This document shows, in pieces, positions 58,141 through 64,000 of a DNA stretch of 64,000 nt (positions are counted from its first letter, which is position 1; every line of letters begins with the position of its first letter). Origin of the DNA: Desulfovibrio desulfuricans. Lineage in GTDB: Bacteria > Desulfobacterota > Desulfovibrionia > Desulfovibrionales > Desulfovibrionaceae. Position numbers and translations under genes: made by a program. Below the pieces are notes generated by a model. It did not search any database and was not told the DNA's origin. It saw nothing but the letters and a program-made list of their open reading frames with translations. The DNA lies in assembly GCF_024460775.1 (NCBI RefSeq), contig NZ_JANFYZ010000005.1, positions 124,001 to 188,000 of the forward strand. Reading direction: 5' to 3'.

Positions 58141-60162
58141 CTACGATTTTTTCAGTTTATCCACTATACTGCTGAGGTCTCCAGCCATTTCAGCAAGCTG
58201 CTGAATGGCTGTTGCAGATTCAGCCTGCCCACGTGTGGTGTCTGTGGTCAGACGGGAAACTTCATCAAGACTGCGGCTGATTTCTTCCGAAGCGGATGAC
58301 TGTTCTTCTGCCGCTGTTGCTATGGATTGCGCCTGGTCGGCATTTTCTTTGGCAAGCACCAGGATGGCATCCAGAACTTCACCGGATTTGTGCGACAGGG
58401 AGGTTGTTTCCTCCACCACAAGGCTGGCCTTGTCCATGGAAGAGATGCTCTGCCTGGCGGCGGTTTGCATACCGGAGATATTCTCGCCCACCTGCTTGGT
58501 GGCGCCTATGGTCTTTTCTGCCAGCTTGCGCACTTCATCTGCCACCACGGCAAAACCACGGCCAGCCTCGCCAGCCCGCGCCGCCTCAATGGCTGCATTG
58601 AGTGCCAACAGGTTGGTCTGGTCAGCGATATCGTTGATGACGTCCATGATAGCGCCAATGCTGTCGGCCTGTTTGCCAAGGGCTGTCAGGTCAACCTTCA
58701 TGGCCTGCGTCTGTTCATGCACATGATTTACCGAGTTAATGACCTGCCGAACCAGAGTCGCGCCCTGCCCAGCCTCCTGCTGCGTTTTGACAGCATTGGA
58801 AGCTGCCTGCCCGGAATTGCGCGCCACCTCAACAATGGAGGCGGACATCTGCTCCATTCCGGCAGAGGTATCCGTCATGCGTTGCCGCTGAATTTCCGCA
58901 GCATTGGATATCTGCTCGGACTGCGCCGCCAGCTCTTCCGTGCTGGAGGCAATGCGCGCCACAACGCCTTCAATCTGGCTGGCAGCCTGCAAAATACCGC
59001 GCTGGGTGGCTAGTTCCGCTTCTTTGCGGGCTTCCTCCGCCTCGGCAACCGCTTTTTGCGCACGCTCGGCTTCGGAGAGGGCGTGCCGTTCCTTCTCTTC
59101 TGTCGTGCGGATCATGTCTTTCAGCCGCGCAACCATGTTGCGCAGGGCATCGGCAAGCGTCCCCACTTCGTCCTTGCTCTTGATATCAAGGGTTTCATCA
59201 AGATTCCCCTCCGCAACCGCTGCGGCAAAAATAACGCCCTTGCCCAGCGGCTTGAAAATCAGCATGGATACCAGAAAATGCACCATCAGGGCAGACAGCA
59301 CCAGGGCGACAATTGCGGTTATGGCACTGGAGTGCAGATTGGCGGTTGAGTCACGCTGAATTTCCTCCAGCGGCTTGTAAGTCCACACTTTCCAGCCAAG
59401 ACCTGGAATAATATACAGGCTCCCCTCAAACACTCTGTCTTTGCTGGTGAACTGGATGCGGCTGTTCTGCTGCAACCCGCTGTATTTTTTCATATCAGGG
59501 ATAACTTCCCACAGGCTTTTGCCAATGCGCTTGTCATCCCGGTTGGCCATGATGTAGCCATCGGCCCGCGTAAGAAAAATGTTGTCGAACTCAAGAACAT
59601 GATTGGTAAAATTGGTTATGTCCGTCAGGCCAAGGTTGATGCAGAGCGTACCCGCCATCTTGCCGTTATCTATCAAAGGCACGCCCACAGCCATAACTGT
59701 TGCGCCGATAGACGAGGTATAAGGGGTTGTTACAACCCTCTTCTCACCATTAAACATCCGCACAAACCACTCGCGGCCAAGGGTCTTGGCGTTGAAATTC
59801 TTGATCATGCCCTTATCATTATGCGTTTCGCCGCTGTCAAAAGCATAATAGGCTTCAACAAGGTTCACCTGCTTGAGCAGTTGTATCAAAACATTGCGTT
59901 TATATTCATAAAGTTCATCCGGGGAAGCGCCCACAGGATTCGTCAGCATGCGCGAGCTAAGCTCAAGCACATTGAAATACACATCCATCTTTTCCGACAC
60001 AGCCTTGCCCACTGCCTGGGACATGGTGTCAAGCTGCTCCATTTCAGAGTCGTATGACGAGGCACAGAAACTCCGGTACGAGCTGTAGGCCATCGCGATG
60101 ATGACCAGCGAAAAGAATGCGACTACGCTTAGGAGGATTTTGTTTTTTGCACTCATTGCCAC
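58141..60162 (-). CDS. Methyl-accepting chemotaxis protein with dCache sensor
   Basis: This 673-residue chemoreceptor has TM1 (about 9-28), a double-Cache periplasmic sensor (30-285) and TM2 (about 287-310). The Cache motifs are [51 protein letters not shown] and [24 protein letters not shown] follows (about 315-365), then the signalling domain with the conserved tip around [26 protein letters not shown]. The start is taken as GTG 60162 (AAGGAG 8 bases upstream); ATG 60156 is an alternative. Tandem palindromes at 60320-60356 may control it. Confidence 0.93.
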   Translation of the reverse strand: MAMSAKNKILLSVVAFFSLVIIAMAYSSYRSFCASSYDSEMEQLDTMSQAVGKAVSEKMDVYFNVLELSSRMLTNPVGASPDELYEYKRNVLIQLLKQVNLVEAYYAFDSGETHNDKGMIKNFNAKTLGREWFVRMFNGEKRVVTTPYTSSIGATVMAVGVPLIDNGKMAGTLCINLGLTDITNFTNHVLEFDNIFLTRADGYIMANRDDKRIGKSLWEVIPDMKKYSGLQQNSRIQFTSKDRVFEGSLYIIPGLGWKVWTYKPLEEIQRDSTANLHSSAITAIVALVLSALMVHFLVSMLIFKPLGKGVIFAAAVAEGNLDETLDIKSKDEVGTLADALRNMVARLKDMIRTTEEKERHALSEAERAQKAVAEAEEARKEAELATQRGILQAASQIEGVVARIASSTEELAAQSEQISNAAEIQRQRMTDTSAGMEQMSASIVEVARNSGQAASNAVKTQQEAGQGATLVRQVINSVNHVHEQTQAMKVDLTALGKQADSIGAIMDVINDIADQTNLLALNAAIEAARAGEAGRGFAVVADEVRKLAEKTIGATKQVGENISGMQTAARQSISSMDKASLVVEETTSLSHKSGEVLDAILVLAKENADQAQSIATAAEEQSSASEEISRSLDEVSRLTTDTTRGQAESATAIQQLAEMAGDLSSIVDKLKKS

Positions 60163-60637
60163 GTCACGTTCTCCTTATTGAGCATCAACTTATTTTCAAC
60201 AAAACACTGCAATAGTATCGAATGCTCGCTAAAATTCTTTAGAGTCAACTCGGAAACACTATATAATTTTTTTGTTCAGTCAATGCTGTTGCAAAAACAC
60301 AGCAAAAATATCTTCATATGTTGTAATTTTGCAACATAGTGTTGCAAAAATGCAACGAAAAACAATATACGATCATCACGTCCTGTCTTCACAAAATAGC
60401 TCTTTTCTACATGCATAATTAAAATATTTAATACAATACCCCCAACATTATCGTATCAGAAATAGATATGGGATCAGGATCGTTATCAACGGCAGAAGAA
60501 ATAATGATGGATGAGAAAAGACATCAGCTATTCATGGCAAGGATTCCTGCTACTTGTGCGCTGCGCGGCACTTTTATATGGTGCGGTGCTGGCATGCCGC
60601 AGCGCAATCAATAAAGCCTTGCAGACAGGATGCGGAA
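60163..60637. other. Regulatory gap upstream of the dCache chemoreceptor
   Basis: A 475-bp AT-rich gap between the divergent dCache chemoreceptor and YqaA-like gene. It contains the tandem 16-bp palindromes listed separately and a TATAAT at 60261. No gene is supported. Confidence 0.5.
60320..60356. promoter_or_regulatory. Two tandem 16-bp palindromes upstream of the dCache chemoreceptor
   Basis: GTTGTAATTTTGCAAC (60320-60335) and GTTGCAAAAATGCAAC (60341-60356) share GTTG-n-A...CAAC arms and are centred 21 bp apart, two helical turns, as expected for cooperative dimers. A related half-site, GTTGCAAAAACACAGC, is at 60288-60303. The regulator is unknown. Confidence 0.55.
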
Positions 60638-61072
60638 ATGAGCGTGAGCGTACTTTGGGGATTATTTATTTCTGCATTTGTGGCAGCATCGATCTTTCCT
60701 GCGCAGTCAGAGCTTTTTCTGGCAGGAGCACTGGCAAAGGATTACGCGCCGCTGTGGGCAATGATCGCCGCCGCCAGCCTCGGCAACACACTGGGTTCTG
60801 CCACCAACTGGCTGCTCGGACGGTTCTTTATCCATTATCAGGATCGTTCGTGGTTTCCCATAAAGCGCAACAGCCTTGCCAGGGCCGAAGCTTGGTATGG
60901 CAAGTACGGGCGCTGGTCGCTGCTTTTAAGCTGGATGCCTGTTGTGGGCGACCCCATCACGCTCGTAGCGGGAATTCTTCGCGAACCCTTCCCCTCGTTC
61001 ATCGCCATTGTGGCTGTGGCAAAAACTCTCCGCTATATCGTGGTTGCGCTGATTACCTTGCAGTTCACCTGA
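60638..61072 (+). CDS. YqaA-like (SNARE-associated/DedA-related) membrane protein
   Basis: This 144-residue membrane protein is of the small YqaA branch of the DedA/VTT family. Motifs are LFISAFVAASIFPAQSELFLAGAL, AAASLGNTLGSATNWLLGRF, YGKYGRWSLLLSWMPVVGDPITLVAGILREP (split around the family G-D-P) and a C-terminal helix AVAKTLRYIVVALITLQF. It has about four TM segments. The start at 60638 follows GGATGCGGAA. It probably acts in membrane lipid homeostasis, by family analogy. Confidence 0.85.
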   Translation: MSVSVLWGLFISAFVAASIFPAQSELFLAGALAKDYAPLWAMIAAASLGNTLGSATNWLLGRFFIHYQDRSWFPIKRNSLARAEAWYGKYGRWSLLLSWMPVVGDPITLVAGILREPFPSFIAIVAVAKTLRYIVVALITLQFT

Positions 61073-61214
61073 TGATGAAGAATAGCGGCTTGAAGCAGGC
61101 CGAGCTAAACAGAATTGCTGTGCCAACGCGTGCGCCAATCAGTGCCAACCGCCCCTCGATCATGTAAAACAGACAGGTAGGTGACTGGCGGGCAACCAAA
61201 CAGATATTTTGCCC

Positions 61215-61258
61215 CAAAAACAAAAAAGGATGTCACATGAAAAACCATGTAACATCCT
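61215..61258 (-). terminator. Terminator of the interrupted tRNA-Arg gene
   Basis: Read leftwards, a stem AGGATGTTACATG/CATGTGACATCCT with one mismatch is followed by six T, G, five T. It lies 10 bases past the tRNA 3' end, as a native tRNA terminator would. Confidence 0.85.
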
Positions 61259-61268
61259 GATTTATTTA

Positions 61269-61315
61269 TGGCGCGCCCGAGAGGAATCGAACCCACGACC
61301 AAGAACTTAGAAGGG
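61269..61315 (-). other. tRNA-Arg(TCT) 3' half: attachment site of an integrated element
   Basis: On the minus strand 47 bases match the 3' half of a tRNA. They hold the end of the anticodon arm with loop CTTCTAA (anticodon TCT), the T arm core GGGTTCGATTCC and the acceptor ending GGGCGCGCCA with encoded CCA. The sequence above 61315 is AT-rich and cannot form the 5' half. This is the usual signature of tRNA-targeted integration. The intact tRNA should lie at the far end of the element, to the right. Confidence 0.75.
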
Positions 61316-61490
61316 TTTCATAATACCCTTTCAACATAATTTATAAAATTATCAATTTTTTTAGATACTTACGCGCTGACAAAAAATGAAGTTCACGTTC
61401 ATTTACACTCGTTACGTAGAGCAAAATTAGAGCAAAAACACTTCTTCTAAAGCTTTCATTATTGAATCTGGAAGGCAGGGTGGGTTCTCA

Positions 61491-61567
61491 GGAAACAAGG
61501 ACCAAGAGCCAAGGTGGACGTAAAAAGTCAAAGGAATTTCACCGCCGAATTCAAGACCCGCGTTGCC
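61491..61567 (+). mobile_element. Scar of an IS3-family transposase orfA (5' part)
   Basis: The translated strand reads TKSQGGRKKSKEF and, after a one-base shift, TAEFKTRVA. This matches the start of an IS3-type OrfA. Homology stops at about 61567 where the next scar begins. Confidence 0.65.
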
Positions 61568-61675
61568 GCAATATCCCAATAATTTGCTCTTCGGCGAATC
61601 TGCTTCGTTTCATTCGTATGCTCCTATGTCAGGAATACTAACGTTTCAGTGGCATACTTTTAGGGGGGAAGGTCA
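61568..61675 (-). mobile_element. Scar of an IS407-group IS3-family element (left end and orfA start)
   Basis: On the minus strand a terminal-repeat-like end TGACCTTCCCCCCTAAAAG begins at 61675. ATG 61613 opens MKRSRFAEEQIIGIL, the typical IS407-group OrfA N-terminus. Reading is cut off after about 15 codons at the junction with the other scar. Confidence 0.75.
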
Positions 61676-61761
61676 AATAGCCCCATACCGCCTTGGACAT
61701 GGCGGCGCATGGGCACTATAGTATAAAATAAAAAAGCCGGGGAAACCCAGCTTGATAGTTG

Positions 61762-62469
61762 TTATGGCGTAAGCAGTGTTGTCCCACCAGCAACTGGCGA
61801 TGCTGGCAACCCTTTTTTCTGCGCATCTTTGGCAGCCGCAATCCCAGGTATCGCCCTTAATCTTTTTCGCGTCTCTTCCCTGTGGACGTAGAGACTATCA
61901 AACAGGGTCTCTATCAACCAAATAAGTTGGCGTGCTTCCTCAGGCTCAATGTTAATTATAAGGTCAACATCTTTTTCCATATGCGCACCAATGTTGCCCA
62001 CTTTGCGCAATCCATCAATTGCATCCCAAAGTTCCGGCTCCATTATCCCCTGTAGCGCATTGACCTCATCAACAAGACGCCCCTTTGTAATGCCAAAGTA
62101 ATCCCTAATGATGCCTTGCAGGCAACGCCTAGCAAGAGTTGCAGCCGCTTTCGGACTGAGCTCTACGATTTTACATGCTTCTTCATAATCTTCCCTAAGC
62201 TGCTTAGGGATATAGTCTGGATAGATTTTTGAAATACTATCTGGCAGCAGTATTCTCTCGAGCACTTTTCCTTTAACCTGTCCAGACAGTATATATTTCA
62301 CCTCTATCAACAAGGTGCTTTTTAAACATTCAGTGTTTGGACAAACTGTGTGATGAATTTCATACTTCTTATAGCATCCTGAAAAGTCTTTTTTTAATAA
62401 TGTTACACTGTGTTCTTCATGGGTATCTGAGGATATGACATAATGTTGCTGGCAGTATGGACAACGCAT
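61762..62469 (-). CDS. DUF4145 domain protein
   Basis: This 235-residue protein has an N-terminal zinc-ribbon-like part (MRCPYCQQHYV, later CPNTEC). The DUF4145 helical domain (about 95-200) has VELSPKAAATLARRCLQGIIRDYFG, LWDAIDGLRKVGNIGAHMEKD and EARQLIWLIETLFDSLYVHRE. DUF4145 genes are frequent on phages and defence islands. The start is taken at ATG 62469; a TTG at 62481 would add MEYN. It lies inside the integrated element. Confidence 0.82.
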   Translation of the reverse strand: MRCPYCQQHYVISSDTHEEHSVTLLKKDFSGCYKKYEIHHTVCPNTECLKSTLLIEVKYILSGQVKGKVLERILLPDSISKIYPDYIPKQLREDYEEACKIVELSPKAAATLARRCLQGIIRDYFGITKGRLVDEVNALQGIMEPELWDAIDGLRKVGNIGAHMEKDVDLIINIEPEEARQLIWLIETLFDSLYVHREETRKRLRAIPGIAAAKDAQKKGLPASPVAGGTTLLTP

Positions 62470-62519
62470 ATTATATTCCAAGCTTGATGTTTACATTTTT
62501 AATATATTCATCTGATATG

Positions 62520-62744
62520 CTATTGAACGATTGCTTTCTTCTCTGAGAAAAAAGTCTTCTTTATAGCACAGATAGCTACAGCAAGTATTGCCCACCCCTT
62601 ACATCTTTCTTTGAAGCAGAGAGCATCGCAATATTTTTTTTCAGATTCTCCATCAAGAATAACTTCGTCTCCTTGCTGGAACGTATTTTTGTGGAGACTT
62701 TGATCCTGTTCAACAAGTGTATTTTTTTTGTGTGCTATGGACAT
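62520..62744 (-). CDS. Small hypothetical protein with C-terminal membrane helix
   Basis: A 74-residue product whose start at 62744 is supported by AAGGGG 6 bases upstream. It has a polar first half (GDEVILDGESEKKYC) and a hydrophobic segment WAILAVAICAI near the end. It sits 51 bases ahead of the DUF4145 gene on the same strand. Function unknown; it may be an accessory gene of the element. Confidence 0.5.
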   Translation of the reverse strand: MSIAHKKNTLVEQDQSLHKNTFQQGDEVILDGESEKKYCDALCFKERCKGWAILAVAICAIKKTFFSEKKAIVQ

Positions 62745-62883
62745 TTCTATCCCCTTAATACTCAATTTTTGTTTATAAATTTTCTAGACTTTTACCCCAG
62801 TGCCAACTATCCCGCAAGCTATGCAACATTTGCTTTTTATAATAAAATTTGTATCTATTTGAAATTACACAGGAGGTTTTTTG

Positions 62884-63340
62884 ATGCCTTTTGCAACTTT
62901 TTTTCTGGCATTATTTCTATCCTTGCCAGCCTATGCCGCTGAACCAGCCCCGCAGCCATGGGCAACATTTGAGCCTCAGTGGATGCAGGTCTTTGGGCGT
63001 GACAGCGTCCAGATTGTGGATAAGGGCGATGCAAAAACCTACATACTCGACCAAGGGGTTACAGCAACCTTTCTGCTTGAGTCTGGCAACGTGCAGAGTG
63101 CGAATTTTTTACGTTCAGGGTGCTCCTGTGCGCTATATGAAAGGCATTCAGCAAACTATCCGCACCATGCTTGGCAAAAGTGCTGAATCCGCCGACCTGA
63201 TAAACCAGTTTCAAACTGCCAAGCCTACAACTTTGCATAAACAGGTCAGCGGAGTTTGTCTGGAGCGCATAAAAGACGACAAGCTGGGCTGGATTTTTCA
63301 GGCCAGTTACAGCCAGCAATGTCCTAATTTCATAAAATAA
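62884..63340 (+). pseudogene. Frameshifted gene for a small exported protein
   Basis: The frame opens with a strong GGAGG site, ATG 62884 and a signal peptide (FFLALFLSLPAYA). It continues to SANF, where a run of six T (63105-63110) shifts the frame. Removing one T restores YVQGAPVRYMKGIQQTIRTM and the rest to the stop at 63340, about 151 residues. Either a real single-base insertion or a homopolymer sequencing error. The family is not recognised. Confidence 0.7.
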
Positions 63341-63393
63341 CCGCTGTCTCCTCCAGTCTTTCTTAGGCCCGCAAAACCATCAAGGAGCCTCAA

Positions 63394-63771
63394 ATGGCAA
63401 TCAAGGAATTTGTGGGCGCTGTGGTGCTGGAGGTGAACGGCCAGGAGGTCGAATGCTCCAGCTTTAGCGATGATACGGATACGGGCCGCAAACCAGTGAA
63501 AACCATGAATCGCAAACGCCGTATTGCGGGTTTCTGCACGGGCGTTGCCACGTACTCCCTCACGGTGTCTGTCCCCATCCCTGTTGATGGCGAGGAGATG
63601 GACTGGGAAAACGTGGTTGATGCCAAGCTGGTGATCTATCCCGTCAACGGCAAAGGCCAGCGCAAGGCCTATACGGGCTGCGTGGTCGAAAAGATGGGCG
63701 AGAAGTACGAAAGCGAAGGCGAAGCCAAGCGCGATCTGACCATGTTTGCCGTGGATAAAGTAAAGGAGTGA
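63394..63771 (+). CDS. Phage tail tube-like protein
   Basis: This 125-residue phage structural protein is beta-rich, resembling tail tube proteins (FVGAVVLEVNGQEVECSSFS, GVATYSLTVSVPIP, AKLVIYPVNGKGQRKAYTGCVVEKM). The start at 63394 follows AAGGAG. It overlaps or abuts the next gene (TGATG), the usual tail-gene order of tube then assembly chaperone. It shows that the integrated element is a prophage or its remnant. Confidence 0.65.
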   Translation: MAIKEFVGAVVLEVNGQEVECSSFSDDTDTGRKPVKTMNRKRRIAGFCTGVATYSLTVSVPIPVDGEEMDWENVVDAKLVIYPVNGKGQRKAYTGCVVEKMGEKYESEGEAKRDLTMFAVDKVKE

Positions 63772-63776
63772 TGGGC

Positions 63777-63953
63777 ATGAGTACCCTTACAGAAGACGGC
63801 ACCCTGCTTGTGGGCGTGGAGCGTGACGGAAAATTCCATAAAAAATTCACCCTCCGCGTTGCCACAATGAAAGACGTGGAAAACGCCCTTGAGGATGCCG
63901 GGCCGGACGCCAGCAACGCCCGTGTAGCGCGTCACAAGTGGGGCTACCACTAA
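63777..63953 (+). CDS. Truncated phage tail-assembly chaperone-like protein
   Basis: A 58-residue product (MSTLTEDGTLLVGVERDGKF...TMKDVENALEDAGPDASNARVARHKW) resembling the N-terminal part of tail-assembly proteins that follow the tube gene. Such proteins are usually about twice as long. The frame ends abruptly in GYH-stop, so it is probably truncated, or continued by a frameshift outside the window. AAGGAG lies 8 bases before ATG 63777; ATG 63771 is possible. Confidence 0.5.
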   Translation: MSTLTEDGTLLVGVERDGKFHKKFTLRVATMKDVENALEDAGPDASNARVARHKWGYH

Positions 63954-64000
63954 CTTACAAGTGATATACGCAGGTGGGGTATAAGGTCAAGATAGCACGC

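Noticed and set aside
60511..61167. 218-codon plus-strand frame
   Set aside because: It is a different frame of the YqaA-like gene plus its leader; no family match and no start signal.
61269..61345. A complete tRNA-Arg gene
   Set aside because: Only the 3' half is present; the sequence above 61315 cannot form acceptor or D-arm pairs with it.
1..64000. CRISPR arrays, rRNA genes or a replication origin
   Set aside because: No regularly spaced repeats, rRNA sequence or DnaA-box cluster was seen.

Overview
The window reads as the chromosome of a Desulfovibrio-type sulfate reducer (Desulfobacterota), probably near D. desulfuricans. The supporting signs are a complete six-gene Ech [NiFe] hydrogenase operon, several TRAP and TSUP transporters, sigma-54 regulators and large Cache-type chemoreceptors. 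The base composition is moderately GC-rich, with sharply AT-rich intergenic stretches. This assignment is inferred from gene content; no 16S rRNA is present.

Layout. 1-8541: the 5' part of an RNase J gene and a TolC-type channel read leftwards. Divergent from them is a Tol-Pal cluster (tolQ, tolR, tolA-like, a soluble protein with two TonB/TolA-C-like domains, tolB, pal). 8833-10794: a 2-hydroxyacid dehydrogenase, an amidohydrolase and the SRP RNA. 10907-13346: a GntR/FadR regulator divergent from malic enzyme. 13710-19290: an NtrC-type two-component pair, then an operon of a SEC-C protein, a small Cys-rich protein and pgi. 19399-29771: a five-gene TSUP (TauE/SafE) operon reading left from a near-perfect sigma-54 promoter. 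Divergent from it are a membrane-bound sigma-54 activator, a PEP-synthase-like protein lacking the PEP barrel, and an MFS transporter. 29854-34006: a Zrg-like zinc uptake operon with a Zur-box-like operator, ending in its own zur gene. 34010-39350: echABCDEF. 39720-41487: argF and an ArgA-like acetyltransferase. 41741-45819: a histidine acid phosphatase, an EF-hand protein and a DUF169 protein. 45862-53993: eutBC fused into one operon with a complete TRAP transporter, with a divergent DeoR regulator and an APH-type kinase. 54101-60162: a NhaD-like antiporter and two chemoreceptors. 60638-61072: a YqaA-like membrane protein.

The right end (from 61269) is an integrated element. The 3' half of a tRNA-Arg(TCT) with its terminator marks an attachment site. 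It is followed by scars of two IS3-family elements, a DUF4145 gene, a frameshifted secreted-protein gene and phage tail genes. The tRNA strand implies that the element continues to the right, beyond the window.

The best candidates for little-described biology are (i) the sigma-54-controlled TSUP locus, whose activator has an altered GAFTGA loop and a non-Fis C-terminus, together with the truncated PEP-synthase-like protein, (ii) a TRAP transporter apparently replacing EutH beside ethanolamine ammonia-lyase, and (iii) a self-regulated zrg/zur operon whose Zur has a cysteine-rich N-terminal tail.
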